Shown: positions 1 through 9,609 of the stretch, in pieces
How the letters are laid out: every line of letters starts with the position of its first letter
Numbering within the stretch: the first letter of the stretch is position 1
Assembly (NCBI GenBank): GCA_963710645.1
Contig: CAVQBD010000003.1
Coordinates: 124,001-188,000 of the forward strand
Origin: FEB-10 sp963710645
Lineage (GTDB): Bacteria > Acidobacteriota > Thermoanaerobaculia > Thermoanaerobaculales > Sulfomarinibacteraceae
Reading direction: 5' to 3'
DNA length: 64,000 nt
Notes under the pieces: model-generated
Seen by the model: the letters and a program-made list of their open reading frames with translations, nothing else
Databases searched by the model: none
What the model was told of the DNA's origin: nothing
Position numbers and translations under genes: made by a program

Positions 1-171
1 AATCGAGTCTTTCTGATCGATACCGGCATGCTCGAAGCGGTCTACGGTGGAATACCATCCGCGCTCGAAATCACCGGCTCCACAGTGGTGGCGATCTATC
101 CGGGAGAACGCCAGATACTCGTCACCGGAGACCACGAGGCGCCTGCTCTTGGGTCTGGCCCGGGGATCTGA
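1..171 (+). CDS. Metallophosphoesterase family protein, C-terminal end (partial)
   Basis: The window opens inside a reading frame that runs from base 1 to a TGA at 169-171. The visible 56 residues begin with a stretch like RVFLIDTGML and continue with an SALEI and an IYPGER motif. This is how the C-terminus of calcineurin-like metallophosphoesterases usually reads: a predicted protein-phosphatase-like hydrolase tail after the metal site. The metal-binding motifs themselves lie upstream of the window and cannot be checked. The frame is open throughout, with no other frame giving a coherent protein here. Identification is from the tail only. Confidence 0.6.
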   Translation, partial: NRVFLIDTGMLEAVYGGIPSALEITGSTVVAIYPGERQILVTGDHEAPALGSGPGI

Positions 172-302
172 TTTTTCTACCTGGGGTTCTGCGCTACTAT
201 TCCCCAAGGTGACCGGACGACCCGATGCAGGAATGGCACGCGCTGTCACTGCGGTTTTCTCAAACAGACCATTGGGCGTCCAGTTCGACGGGTCGATCGA
301 AA

Positions 303-1193
303 ATGAGAACCATCCGCAGCACCGCCGTCTCAGTCCTGAGCTCGCTGGCGTTCCTCGCCGCGGGCTGTGCCAGCCAGCAGCCACCAACCCCTCAACCACC
401 GGCCGAAACCCCGCCCACACCAAGCCAGGCCGAGGAAGTCGATGAGTCCAGCGGATCACCAGGGGCGAAATCCTCGACTGCCGACGAGTCGACCCGATCC
501 CCTGAGTCGACGGGCGATTCCGAAGACACATCGCAGCGGCCAAACCCGGCCCAGGAGACTGAAGCCGGGTCAAACGCTCCGGGCACCCCAGAGTCCGAGG
601 AAGCCGGGGCCCCAAACCCACAGGGCCAATCCGCCGATTCTTCCGGCCGATCAGGGGCGGATGGTCCACCAACGGTCCCCTTGCCCCCCGGAGCCCAAAC
701 CGCCGATGAGAGAGCTGCCGAGATCGAGGGCGAGCTCGATCGTGCTTTGGAAGATTTCGACGGATTGCTCCTGGACGAGCAGAAACGTCTCGACGAACAG
801 GCCGCCAAACAAGCCGGCGGAACGGGATCCGGCGGACCTGCCGGTTCAACTCAGGGCGGTGGAGGTGTTGGTGAGGGCACCGGAGACGGGGCGATCCCCC
901 CGGGTGGCACCCAATCCGGAGAGGCCGGCGGCGGTCAACCGAGAGGCGCTCGGGGCGATCCCAGCGACGGCGGATCATCGGGTGGCGCAGTCGGCGCGGG
1001 AGGACCGGGAGGGTCAGAGACGGAGGACCGGGTACCGAACGACGTGGGTGACGGGAGCGACGACGACATCATCGCCCGTCAACTCCGCGAGGCAGCCATG
1101 AGCGAGGACGATCCCGAACTCAGAGAGAGACTCTGGGAGGAGTACCGCGTCTACAAGGGTTCTGTGAACTCAGGCTCCGGAACGGACGGTTGA
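303..1193 (+). CDS. Low-complexity lipoprotein, first gene of the kinase/ExbB/vWA cluster
   Basis: The ATG at 303 gives a short basic start, a hydrophobic segment and a lipobox ending LAAGC near residue 21, so the mature protein should be lipid-anchored to the envelope. Most of the rest is rich in P, S, T, E and G with no recognisable domain. Only the stretch around residues 125-160 (alternating charged residues, probably helical) and the last 40 residues look folded. The frame stays open upstream to 225, but that part is not signal-like. The stop overlaps the next start by one base (TGATG). I recognise no family. Its place at the head of a tightly coupled gene set suggests a structural or periplasm-spanning accessory role, which is inference. 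Confidence 0.75.
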   Translation: MRTIRSTAVSVLSSLAFLAAGCASQQPPTPQPPAETPPTPSQAEEVDESSGSPGAKSSTADESTRSPESTGDSEDTSQRPNPAQETEAGSNAPGTPESEEAGAPNPQGQSADSSGRSGADGPPTVPLPPGAQTADERAAEIEGELDRALEDFDGLLLDEQKRLDEQAAKQAGGTGSGGPAGSTQGGGGVGEGTGDGAIPPGGTQSGEAGGGQPRGARGDPSDGGSSGGAVGAGGPGGSETEDRVPNDVGDGSDDDIIARQLREAAMSEDDPELRERLWEEYRVYKGSVNSGSGTDG

Positions 1194-2431
1194 TGGACTC
1201 TGGACTCGTTGGGAGGATCGTTCTGTTGGTGCCAGTGGCGGCGCTGTCCATCATGGGCTGTGCTTCGGCTCCACAGGGAACCGACAGCGGCGACGTCGTC
1301 TTGATCCAGGCCTCAACCCAGGTTCCGGAAGACCAGTTGGTGGACGTGGTGGTTCAGGTATTTGATCCCGGTCTTCCCGAGGAGGGACAGCAGATTCCAC
1401 CCGATGTTTTTCCCGAACTTCGCAAATCCGAGGCCATGTACTTCGCGGTCAATCTGGCGGACACCCTCCAGGGCACCGGCCACTGGGGGGCTGTAAGGGT
1501 TGCACCAGCCACGCCTGCCATCGCCGACCTCACCGTGTTTGGCACGATCATGCAGTCCACCGGCAAACGTCTCATGCTCGGTGTGGTCGCTCGGGACTCC
1601 ACCGGAAGGGTTTGGCTGGATCGCAAATACAAAGAAGTGGCCGACCCCATGGCCTACGCCGAGACGCCGGTGGACAACTCGGATCCCTTCCAGAATATTT
1701 ACAATCACATCTCCAATGATCTTCTGCTGGCTTTGCGCGAGCGTTCCCTTTCCGACATTGCAGCTATCCGGCAGGTGACCGAGCTCGAATTCGCCGCCGA
1801 CCTGCTGCCCACGGTCTACTCCGGCTACCTCGAGGAAGGCCGCAAGGGACGGGTGGAGGTCGCACGTCTGCCGGCCGAGAGCGACCCGATGATGGAGCGC
1901 ATCTCCAGGGTTCGCGAGCGCGAAGCCATGTTCGTTGATGTGCTCAACCAGCACTACGCGTATTTCTACAACGAGATGGAACAGCCCTACGACGACTGGC
2001 GGCGTTTTGCCTACCAGGAGGAGACCGCTTTCGACGAAATGCGCCGCAAGGCACGTACTCAGAAGATCCTCGGAGCCATCGCCGTTCTGGGGGCCGTTCT
2101 GGTCCAACCCTCGAGCGGCGCCGAGGCGGCGATCCGCGACATCGCCGTGTTGGGCGGCATGGCGGCCGTGCAGGCCGGCTTCGCCACCTCCAAGGAGGCC
2201 AAAATCCACATCGAAGCGCTGCAGGAGCTCGGTACTTCCTTTGAGTCCGAGGTCGAACCGCTGGTAATCGACGTGGAGGGCCACACCCTCCGCCTCACCG
2301 GCTCGGTGCAGGAACAATACGAGACCTGGCGCAAGCTGCTCCGCGAGATGTATGCCGCCGAGACCGGGCTGCCGGTGGACCCGAACGAGGCCGGTGACTT
2401 GAAGGCAGCCGATCTCGAGACGGAAAGCTGA
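1193..2431 (+). CDS. Conserved lipoprotein with C-terminal glycine/alanine hydrophobic segment
   Basis: The start is taken as the ATG at 1193, overlapping the previous stop by one base; a TTG one codon earlier is possible. A signal peptide ends in a lipobox (SIMGC, about residue 22). The middle (about 40-180) has the pattern of a soluble periplasmic domain. Residues about 215-280 are charged and helical (YNEMEQPYDDW region), followed by a hydrophobic A/G/V segment at about 285-325. No named domain is recognised. It lies 11 bases ahead of the kinase gene and so belongs to the same transcription unit. A role as an outer-membrane-anchored component of the cluster's membrane complex is inferred from context only. 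Confidence 0.75.
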   Translation: MDSGLVGRIVLLVPVAALSIMGCASAPQGTDSGDVVLIQASTQVPEDQLVDVVVQVFDPGLPEEGQQIPPDVFPELRKSEAMYFAVNLADTLQGTGHWGAVRVAPATPAIADLTVFGTIMQSTGKRLMLGVVARDSTGRVWLDRKYKEVADPMAYAETPVDNSDPFQNIYNHISNDLLLALRERSLSDIAAIRQVTELEFAADLLPTVYSGYLEEGRKGRVEVARLPAESDPMMERISRVREREAMFVDVLNQHYAYFYNEMEQPYDDWRRFAYQEETAFDEMRRKARTQKILGAIAVLGAVLVQPSSGAEAAIRDIAVLGGMAAVQAGFATSKEAKIHIEALQELGTSFESEVEPLVIDVEGHTLRLTGSVQEQYETWRKLLREMYAAETGLPVDPNEAGDLKAADLETES

Positions 2432-2442
2432 GGCCTCGCGCC

Positions 2443-4782
2443 GTGGCCGTTCCTCCGGATCTCGGTGAACAATACCTGCCACTGGAGCGCCTCGGGCACG
2501 GAGCCATGGCCGAGGTCTGGCGGATCGAGGACCGACACACCGGCGAGATTCTGGCGGCCAAAATCCTTCCCGAACTCAGCGGCCCACAGGAGCTCGACCT
2601 CCTCCGGCGCGAGTTCCAAATCGGACGTCGGCTCGATCATCCAAATATCGTCCGCACCATCCAGATCGTTGACCAGGGCTCTCGCCCGTTTCTCGTCCTC
2701 GAACATGTCCCGGGGACCCACGCCGGGACTCTGGCCGGCGGTCCCATGGACCAGATGCTGAGGGTGCTTGCCGACGTTGCCCGTGCCCTCCAGCATGCCC
2801 ACGAACGCGGGGTGGTGCACCGCGACCTGAAACCACGCAATATCCTCCTCGACGAAGCCGGCCGACCCCACGTCGCAGATTTTGGCATCGCCGATATGGT
2901 GGATACGGCGCGTTTCGCCCCGCCGCTGGTTGGAGGTGGTTCGCCTGCCGGGATGAGCCCGCAACAACTTGACGGCGAACCCGCCACCACAGCGGATGAT
3001 CTGTACAGCTTCGGTGCCCTGTTGCAACAACTGATCACAGGAGCGCCTCCACTCGGGTCGCATCCGAGTCATCACCAGCTCCACACCGCCAATCCCCAAC
3101 CGTTGAGCGCCGGGTGGCCGGTGCCGCCGGATCTCCAGGCCCTGGTAACCTCGCTCCTTTCCAAAAAGCCGGAGGACCGACCGCGCGACATGGCCGCCGT
3201 CGCAGCAGCCTTGGACTCCATCCGGTCCGCTGCGGTCAACCACACGACACCACCTCGGCGGGGTGTTGCAAAGACCTCGGTAAAGATCACCCCTCCACCC
3301 CGGGCTGAGGCCATCCGCCCCATGGCCACAGGGATTGCGGACTCCGATCAAACGCCCAACCGGACCCGGCCAGCGCCGCGGGTTGGTTGGGCCACCGCCG
3401 TGGCAATCATCGTCCTCGGCGGGATCCTGGCAATTGTCATTTTCGTGCTCCCAGGTTTGGTGGGAAAACCACCGACGACGGTGTCAACCCCCCACCCCAA
3501 AACCGCGCCTCCGTCCCATGGGGCATCCCTCGCAGACGAGCCAACGGTCCCCCCGCCCGTGCCCGAAGCTCTCGCGGGCGAGGCGCGATCGAGGTACACC
3601 AATCAGCGGCAAACCGCAGAGGCCATGGGCGTATCCACGTGGGCCAAAGCGGACTATCTCAACGCCATCAGCCTCGGAGATGTGGGGGATCAAAGGTACA
3701 GGGAACTCGACTACGACCGGGCCGCATCGGCCTATTCCGAGGCGGCCGGTGCTCTGGCTCAAATCGTCGAACGAGGATCCCAGGTCTTGGCCGGCGCCCT
3801 GGCCGATGGGGAACGTGCCTTGGCGAACGGAAACAGCGCGGTGGCCGTCGAGGCCTTCGAACGTGCTCTGGCCGTCGATCCTGAAAACGGCCGGGCACGA
3901 ACCGGTTTTCAACGGGCGAGTGTCCAGGATGAGGTCCTTGCCCTGCTCGACCATGGGGCACAGAATGAGGGCGCCGGTGACCATGCCGCGGCGTCGGCCG
4001 ACTACCACGCGGCGCTGCGCCTCGATCCGGACTCTCGAGGGGCCCGGGCGGGGGTGGCTCGCACGTCGCGCGCGCTCGCCGATGATGCGTTCTCCCTGAG
4101 AATGTCCGAAGGGCTCGTCGCATTGGACCAGGGAGATACGGCCGGCGCGCGAGCTGCGTTCCTGCTCGCCGGAGATCTCCGACCCACAGCGCCCGAGGTC
4201 GCCGAGGCCATGCGACGTCTTGACCGTCTCCAACGCCGCCAGACGCTGGCTGCGCTCCGCAAGGCAGCGGAGAGTGCTGAAGGAGAAGAGGACTGGCAAG
4301 CGGCGGCCGACCTGTATGACCAGGTCCTCTCGCTGGATTCCAATCTCGCGTTCGCGGTGACTGGAAAAGAGCGGAGCCAACGCCGGATGGAGCTGACACG
4401 GCGGATCGACTTCCACCTCGACAACCCGGAGCGGCTGGTCAGCGACGACGCCCTTGCCGATGCCGAAACGGTGCTTGCCGCAGCCCTGGAAACCCAACCG
4501 CGCGGACCCGAGATCGACAATCGAACCTCTCGTTTGGCGAGCCTCGTGGCCGAGAGTTCGACGTTTGTTCCGGTGGCGTTCCAATCCGACAACCTGACCG
4601 ACGTGATGATCTACAAGTTCGGACGATTGGGGTCGTTTACGACCAAGACCCTCGAACTTCGGCCCGGGACCTACACCGTGGTGGGCAACCGGCCCGGGTA
4701 CCGGGATGTGCGGATCCAACTCATCGTTCGTCCGGGGACTGCGGTTCCAACGGTTGTCATCCGTTGCAAGGAGGCGGTATGA
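2443..4782 (+). CDS. Membrane Ser/Thr protein kinase with extracytoplasmic TPR region
   Basis: A GTG start gives a Hanks-type kinase domain at about residues 8-270. The glycine loop is LGHGAMAEVW, the ATP-binding lysine is in LAAKIL, the catalytic loop is HRDLKPRN (about 126-133) and the DFG aspartate is near 146. All core residues are present, so it is probably active. One transmembrane helix follows at about 318-342 (VGWATAVAIIVLGGILAIVI region). The remaining 430 residues form tetratricopeptide-like helical repeats and a small C-terminal beta domain like PEGA (GTYTVVGNRPGYRDVRI). The kinase is cytoplasmic and the TPR part should face the periplasm. The stop overlaps the next start (ATGA at 4779). 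Likely substrates are partners of its own operon, in particular the FHA protein encoded at 8230, which is inference. Confidence 0.9.
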   Translation: MAVPPDLGEQYLPLERLGHGAMAEVWRIEDRHTGEILAAKILPELSGPQELDLLRREFQIGRRLDHPNIVRTIQIVDQGSRPFLVLEHVPGTHAGTLAGGPMDQMLRVLADVARALQHAHERGVVHRDLKPRNILLDEAGRPHVADFGIADMVDTARFAPPLVGGGSPAGMSPQQLDGEPATTADDLYSFGALLQQLITGAPPLGSHPSHHQLHTANPQPLSAGWPVPPDLQALVTSLLSKKPEDRPRDMAAVAAALDSIRSAAVNHTTPPRRGVAKTSVKITPPPRAEAIRPMATGIADSDQTPNRTRPAPRVGWATAVAIIVLGGILAIVIFVLPGLVGKPPTTVSTPHPKTAPPSHGASLADEPTVPPPVPEALAGEARSRYTNQRQTAEAMGVSTWAKADYLNAISLGDVGDQRYRELDYDRAASAYSEAAGALAQIVERGSQVLAGALADGERALANGNSAVAVEAFERALAVDPENGRARTGFQRASVQDEVLALLDHGAQNEGAGDHAAASADYHAALRLDPDSRGARAGVARTSRALADDAFSLRMSEGLVALDQGDTAGARAAFLLAGDLRPTAPEVAEAMRRLDRLQRRQTLAALRKAAESAEGEEDWQAAADLYDQVLSLDSNLAFAVTGKERSQRRMELTRRIDFHLDNPERLVSDDALADAETVLAAALETQPRGPEIDNRTSRLASLVAESSTFVPVAFQSDNLTDVMIYKFGRLGSFTTKTLELRPGTYTVVGNRPGYRDVRIQLIVRPGTAVPTVVIRCKEAV

Positions 4783-7208
4783 ACCTCGAAGTAGCCATCG
4801 AGGGGATTGAGGGCGTCCGCAGATTCATCCACGACGATTTTCCATTGTCCGTTGGCGGCCTCGGCGACGACATCGTTGTGGCCGGATCACCCGCGGGTGA
4901 GACCGTGGCCTTTCTGGGAATGGACGGCGGATCCCTCTTCATCCAACCCGCCGAGGCCAGTGCCCACCTTGTTTGTAACGGTGTCCCCGTGACCACCTCC
5001 AGTTGGCTGCGCGACGGCGACGTGCTGGATATCGCCAACGGCCACATATCGGTGGTGTCAGACGAATTCACCATCCGCCTCTCGGTCTCGGTTCCGTTGC
5101 CCGACTCCCCCACCGAGCCTCCGCATATCACACCACCTCCGGATCCGCGGCCTCCAGCGGAAGATCGCATAGCGGTCGCTCCCACCCCATACTCCCCGAA
5201 CCGAGCGACGTCCCGTCGCGCACGGCCCGAGGGGCGGAGCGGGTGGTGGAGGCGGGTGGCTGCCATCGTCCTCATGGCCTCGGTAGCCGCCCTGTGGTTC
5301 GTGTTGTCCTCGAATTCCGTCACCATCCGGATCGAGCCAGCGCCTGACCGGCTGGCCGTGACCGGCGGATTCTCGCCCAGGATCGGTGGACGCTTCCTGC
5401 TCCGGCCCGGCGAATACCTGGTGGAGGCTGAGCGCGCAGACCACCGGCCGCTGACACGTTCCATCACGGTCTCATCGGATGACGACCAGGTCTTTGGCTT
5501 CGAACTCGAACCGCTCCCCGGATTGGTGGACATTACCAGTGGGCCACTGAACGGGGCCACGGTGGAGATCGATGGCGAAATCGTCGGCCGGACCCCGATG
5601 AGAGACGTCCAACTCAAGGTAGGCGCCCACGAGATCGTGATCCGCGCCGACCGCCACCAGGTTCATTCAGAAATTCTGACCGTCTCCGAGCCCGGTCGAC
5701 GCAGCAGTCTCGATGTAGAATTGGTTCCGGCCTGGGCGCCGGTCTCGCTGCGCTCCAATCCCTCGGGCGCGACTGTCATCGTGGATGGACAGAACACCGG
5801 GACAACCCCACTGGTTGCGGAGATCGGTGCCGGCAGTCACCAGCTCGAGTTCCGTTTGTCCGGCCACAAGACCGCCGTGAGGCACCTCCAGGTGATTGCC
5901 GACCAACCCCAGGACTTCCCGGTGGTCAATCTCGACCAGGCAATGGCGCGACTCTCGGTTTCAAGTGCCCCCGGTGGAGCCACGATGACCGTGGACGGTA
6001 GATTTGCGGGCCAGACGCCTTCAGATCTGACGCTGAAGCCAGGGGTGGACCACCAGATCAAGATTACCAAGGCGGGTTTCGAATCCCGCACGGAGTCCGT
6101 ACGCATCGCGGCAGGAGCCGTGGACCGAATCGAGGTGATACTGGAACCCCTCTTCGGCGATGTGGAGATCCACAGCACCCCCACCGGCGCCGAGATCGTC
6201 ATCGACGGTGAAGTTCGCGGCACCACCAGCCAGAGCTTCCGCTTGTCCGCCACCTCGCACCACATTGAGGTACGCAAGGAGGGGTTCGAGAGCTTCTCCA
6301 CCACGATCAACCCAGAAACCGGGTTATTGGAGACCGTACGGGTCAGCTTGAAGAGTCTGGAAACTGAGCCCGTTGGTCCGGCGGCGCTCACTGCCACGTC
6401 ACAGGGGGCGGTCCTTCAGCTCATCTCGCCCGGAGCCGTTCGAATGGGCGCGTCACGGCGGGAACCGGGCCGAAGGGCCAACGAAACCATCCGAGATGTC
6501 GTCATCACGACCCCCTTCTACCTGGCTGTGCACGAGGTGACCAACAAACTGTTCGGAGAGTTCAACAGTGCCCACAATTCCGGCCACGGTGGCGGCTTGA
6601 ATCTCCAGGGAAACAACCAACCCGTGGTTCGAGTGAGCTGGGAAGACGCGGCCCGCTACTGCAACTGGCTTAGCCAGAAGGAGGGCCTCCCCCCGGTCTA
6701 CATCGAACGGGACGGGAAACTCCTGGCGCGTTCTCCCATACCCACGGGCTACCGGCTGCCAACCGAGGCCGAATGGGCTCTCGCGTCCCGAATGGCCGGT
6801 GGGAACACTCGTCGGAAGTACATCTGGGGTGACGCGCTCCCGATTCCAAAAGGTGCCGGAAACTACGGCGACGCCACAGCGCGTCAGATTCTCGGCTCTG
6901 CCCTGCCCGATTACATCGACGGTTTCCCGGTGACCTCGCCGGTAGGTTCCTTCGATCCGAATGGGCTCGGGCTCTTCGACCTGGGGGGCAACGTGTCCGA
7001 ATGGGTCCACGACCCCTACACCATCTATCCGCCTTTAACAGGCAGGATTGAGCAGGATCCAACCGGTCCGGCCCAGGGGGAGTACCATGTGATTCGAGGG
7101 GGCAGCTGGATGGATACCCAAATCACTCGAATCCGGCTGAGCTACCGCGATTACGGCGACGAACCACGGCCGAACCTGGGTTTCCGGATCGCCCGGTCCG
7201 CCCGTTGA
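4779..7208 (+). CDS. PEGA-repeat membrane protein with formylglycine-generating-enzyme-like (SUMF1) domain
   Basis: The ATG at 4779 has a GGAGG ribosome site and a four-base overlap with the kinase stop. Residues about 1-110 look like a small beta-rich, FHA-like cytoplasmic domain (not certain). A single transmembrane helix lies near 158-180. Four PEGA repeats follow at about 248, 319, 389 and 460, each with a GA-x-V-x-VDG-x-x-x-G-x-TP core. The C-terminal 265 residues are a formylglycine-generating/SUMF1-type fold: GYRLPTEAEWALA, GNVSEWV and RGGSWMD are visible. Bacterial proteins of this fold are often binding modules rather than oxidases; whether the copper-binding cysteines exist was not resolved, and none is obvious. 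The protein probably exposes the SUMF1 domain in the periplasm next to peptidoglycan or the outer membrane. Confidence 0.88.
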   Translation: MNLEVAIEGIEGVRRFIHDDFPLSVGGLGDDIVVAGSPAGETVAFLGMDGGSLFIQPAEASAHLVCNGVPVTTSSWLRDGDVLDIANGHISVVSDEFTIRLSVSVPLPDSPTEPPHITPPPDPRPPAEDRIAVAPTPYSPNRATSRRARPEGRSGWWRRVAAIVLMASVAALWFVLSSNSVTIRIEPAPDRLAVTGGFSPRIGGRFLLRPGEYLVEAERADHRPLTRSITVSSDDDQVFGFELEPLPGLVDITSGPLNGATVEIDGEIVGRTPMRDVQLKVGAHEIVIRADRHQVHSEILTVSEPGRRSSLDVELVPAWAPVSLRSNPSGATVIVDGQNTGTTPLVAEIGAGSHQLEFRLSGHKTAVRHLQVIADQPQDFPVVNLDQAMARLSVSSAPGGATMTVDGRFAGQTPSDLTLKPGVDHQIKITKAGFESRTESVRIAAGAVDRIEVILEPLFGDVEIHSTPTGAEIVIDGEVRGTTSQSFRLSATSHHIEVRKEGFESFSTTINPETGLLETVRVSLKSLETEPVGPAALTATSQGAVLQLISPGAVRMGASRREPGRRANETIRDVVITTPFYLAVHEVTNKLFGEFNSAHNSGHGGGLNLQGNNQPVVRVSWEDAARYCNWLSQKEGLPPVYIERDGKLLARSPIPTGYRLPTEAEWALASRMAGGNTRRKYIWGDALPIPKGAGNYGDATARQILGSALPDYIDGFPVTSPVGSFDPNGLGLFDLGGNVSEWVHDPYTIYPPLTGRIEQDPTGPAQGEYHVIRGGSWMDTQITRIRLSYRDYGDEPRPNLGFRIARSAR

Positions 7209-7235
7209 CGACGGACAGCACCCGAGGGAGGACGT

Positions 7236-7418
7236 ATGAAGCGAGCCGCAACCTTGATCGCCGCACTGCTGATCGCTGCCGGGCTGGTGGCTGCAGCGGT
7301 GTCGGCCACCGCGGGCTACCCGGCCACAAACTCAGCCGAAAGCCCCGCCGAGGAGGATTTCGTGCCATCCGAGGCCCTGCCAGCTGACAGCGCCATCTCA
7401 TTTCCGGTGGACATATGA
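7236..7418 (+). CDS. 60-residue secreted or membrane-anchored peptide
   Basis: This short gene has a strong ribosome site (GGGAGG) seven bases before its ATG, and its stop overlaps the start of the next gene (ATGA at 7415). The product has a basic start, a hydrophobic helix at about residues 5-26, and an acidic, proline-containing tail ending in PVDI. It could be a cleaved signal peptide with a 33-residue mature tail or a single-pass membrane peptide. No family is recognised. Translation coupling with the ExbB-like gene argues that it is real and acts in the same complex. Confidence 0.6.
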   Translation: MKRAATLIAALLIAAGLVAAAVSATAGYPATNSAESPAEEDFVPSEALPADSAISFPVDI

Positions 7419-8233
7419 ACCGCAGCTATCCGGTGGAGTTCGTCTATCAGATCATCGCCCTGATCGTCTCGACAATCATCGTCCACGGAGTTTATGTCAC
7501 CGTTGTCCGCCCCCACGCCGACACCATCCTGGCCGAGCAGACGGCCCGCATGCAGGTCGACCCCGATTACGTGTCCGAACGATCCGCATGGGTCATTATC
7601 AGGGACTTTGAACAGGAGACCTGCTTCATCCTGATGCTGTGGGCCATGGCCATCATGGGTTTCAAATGGGTCGCAACCGCCCGCCAGGGCCGGATGTTGC
7701 AGACCGACCTGGTGCCCATTGGAGATGGCATGCGCATCCTCCCCGAAGACACGCGGGAATACGCTCGTCAGATCCAGATTCTTCCGGAAGCCCAACAGCG
7801 CTCTCTGCTTCCGCGCACGCTGTTGTCCGCTCTCCATCGATTTGGAGCGACCCGCAACATCCAGGATGCCTCGGACACGGCCCACACGGTCTGTGAGTCC
7901 GAGGCCGAGCGACTGGATTCTGAGCTTTCGTTGGTTCGATACATCGCCTGGGCGATCCCCTCCATCGGTTTCATCGGGACGGTGCGCGGCATCGGTGAGG
8001 CCCTAGGCCAGGCGCACAAGGCGGTTGAGGGTGATATCGCCGGTGTCACCCAGAGTCTTGGGGTCGCCTTCAACTCCACCTTCATCGCACTTCTGATCTC
8101 CATCGTCTTGATGTTTCTGCTCTACCAGGTCCAACTTCAGCAGGAACGCCTGATCCTCGACACCGAATCCTATGTCGACCAACAACTGGTCCAACATCTC
8201 CAGGTGGCCCCGGCGCCCGTCTCGGTGCCGTGA
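7415..8233 (+). CDS. MotA/TolQ/ExbB-family proton channel subunit
   Basis: Hydrophobic helices appear at about residues 8-30, 70-90, 177-200 and 220-245. The C-terminal pair carries the family signature: IPSIGFIGTVRGIGEA followed by a GVTQSLGVAFNSTFIALLIS region. These match the two pore-forming helices of TolQ/ExbB, which build a pentamer around a dimer of a one-helix partner and conduct protons. No separate ExbD, TolR or MotB gene is nearby. The two vWA proteins encoded downstream have an N-terminal helix that can fill that role. Overlaps of four bases on both sides place the gene firmly in the operon. The inner membrane is the expected location. Confidence 0.88.
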   Translation: MNRSYPVEFVYQIIALIVSTIIVHGVYVTVVRPHADTILAEQTARMQVDPDYVSERSAWVIIRDFEQETCFILMLWAMAIMGFKWVATARQGRMLQTDLVPIGDGMRILPEDTREYARQIQILPEAQQRSLLPRTLLSALHRFGATRNIQDASDTAHTVCESEAERLDSELSLVRYIAWAIPSIGFIGTVRGIGEALGQAHKAVEGDIAGVTQSLGVAFNSTFIALLISIVLMFLLYQVQLQQERLILDTESYVDQQLVQHLQVAPAPVSVP

Positions 8234-9609
8234 CACTTCTCGCCTTCGAGACCGCGGACCCCGGGGTCATGGCCGTCGCTTCCGACGGCACCACCATCAA
8301 CCCGTCGCCTGGAATCGCCCTTTTGGACGGGCCCACGCTCATCGTGGGCCGTCGAGCGGCGAAACAGACGCGCCTTTTGCCCAGGCGCATCTACGACCGA
8401 TTCTGGGACCGCCTCGATGACGAACCGCTCGACAAACCCCACCCGGGCCATCTCACGCCGGCGGATCTCGTCCACGCCCACCTGAGCGAAGTGGGCTCCG
8501 ACATGGATTCACCCATCGAAGGAGCCCTGCTCGCGGTTCCCGGGCACTTTGACCGGCGGCAACTCGGTGTCTTATTGGGTGTCATGGAGGCATGTGAGAT
8601 CCCTGCCCGCGGCATGGTGGATGCCGCCGTCGCCGCCGTCGCTTTCAACCGCCCACCCGCTGGCCTGGTCCTCCACATCGATATCCTGCTCCATCGCACC
8701 GTCGTGACGTGGCTGTCGGTGGGTGGGGACGTGGAACGCCGGCGCGTTGAGTCCGAGGACGGGATCGGCCTGACCGGATTCCGCGACGTCTGGGCACGGC
8801 ACATCGCCCATCAGTTCATCCGAGCCACTCGATTCGATCCCCTCAAGCTCGCAAACACCGAGCAGGAACTCTACGATCGACTGCCGGAGTTACTCAGTCG
8901 GCTCGTGACATCTCCGGAAACCGAATTTGGGATGTCAGCAGGCGGCCGAGAGTACCGTTTGGATATCGGCCGCGGCGGGCTGATCGAGTCGTGTTCACCC
9001 GGGGTTCGCCGCGTCATCCGTCTCGTGACCGAAGTGGTCGATGAAACGCCTGCCAGGGTTTTGCTGTCGGACCGTGCGGGGAGTGTGCCGGGGCTGGCGG
9101 ACGAGGTGAGGAATACCATCGAGGCCGATGTGGAAATACTCGAACGTGCCATCGCAGCCCGAGGAGCGCTGGAGTACGCCGAACAGCTCCAGTCCAGCTC
9201 GGATGGGGTCGAGTACACCACCCGTCTCCGAGTAACGGACGCTGTCCGCGCGGCTGGTCCGGCCCGGGACGCCGTCCCACCCCCCGGCGATCTACGGAGG
9301 GGACAGCGGGCCACACATATCGTGTATCGGGGTCACGCCTACCCGGTCACCGAAGAACCTCTGGTCATCGGAACCTCACCGAGTCCCGGCGGCCGCACGA
9401 TCCAAGTCGGAGGCAACACCGCTGGAATCTCCCGGTCCCACTGCACCGTGAAAATCGAGGGGGACCGAAGCGTGGTTGACGATCACAGCAGTTACGGCAG
9501 CCTGCTGAATGGGATTCCCCTGAAAGACCGCAGCGAACTCTTTGCTGGTGACCGACTTCTCTTGGGAAGCCCCGGTGAAGAGTTGTTGGCTATCGCGGCG
9601 GAGGAGTAG
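8230..9609 (+). CDS. Hsp70/actin-like ATPase-fold protein with C-terminal FHA domain
   Basis: GTG start within a GTGA overlap. The first 270 residues are built like a divergent Hsp70-type ATPase: an N-terminal LLAFETADPGVMAVASDGT resembles the phosphate-1 loop plus beta hairpin, an ALLAVPGHFDRRQ stretch matches the AVPA-F region of Hsp70, and an AAVAAVAFNRPPAG segment follows. The catalytic glycines are degenerate, so nucleotide hydrolysis is uncertain. Residues about 360-455 are an FHA domain with the key pattern ISRSHC...DDHSSYGSLLNG, able to bind phosphothreonine. No membrane segment is present, so it should be cytosolic. It probably reads the phosphorylation state set by the kinase at 2443, which is inference. 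The Hsp70-like assignment is weaker than the FHA one. Confidence 0.75.
   Translation: MTLLAFETADPGVMAVASDGTTINPSPGIALLDGPTLIVGRRAAKQTRLLPRRIYDRFWDRLDDEPLDKPHPGHLTPADLVHAHLSEVGSDMDSPIEGALLAVPGHFDRRQLGVLLGVMEACEIPARGMVDAAVAAVAFNRPPAGLVLHIDILLHRTVVTWLSVGGDVERRRVESEDGIGLTGFRDVWARHIAHQFIRATRFDPLKLANTEQELYDRLPELLSRLVTSPETEFGMSAGGREYRLDIGRGGLIESCSPGVRRVIRLVTEVVDETPARVLLSDRAGSVPGLADEVRNTIEADVEILERAIAARGALEYAEQLQSSSDGVEYTTRLRVTDAVRAAGPARDAVPPPGDLRRGQRATHIVYRGHAYPVTEEPLVIGTSPSPGGRTIQVGGNTAGISRSHCTVKIEGDRSVVDDHSSYGSLLNGIPLKDRSELFAGDRLLLGSPGEELLAIAAEE

Noticed and set aside
2059..3351. 430-residue minus-strand frame opposite the kinase gene
   Set aside because: Covers the conserved kinase domain in antisense and shows no family motifs or ribosome site.
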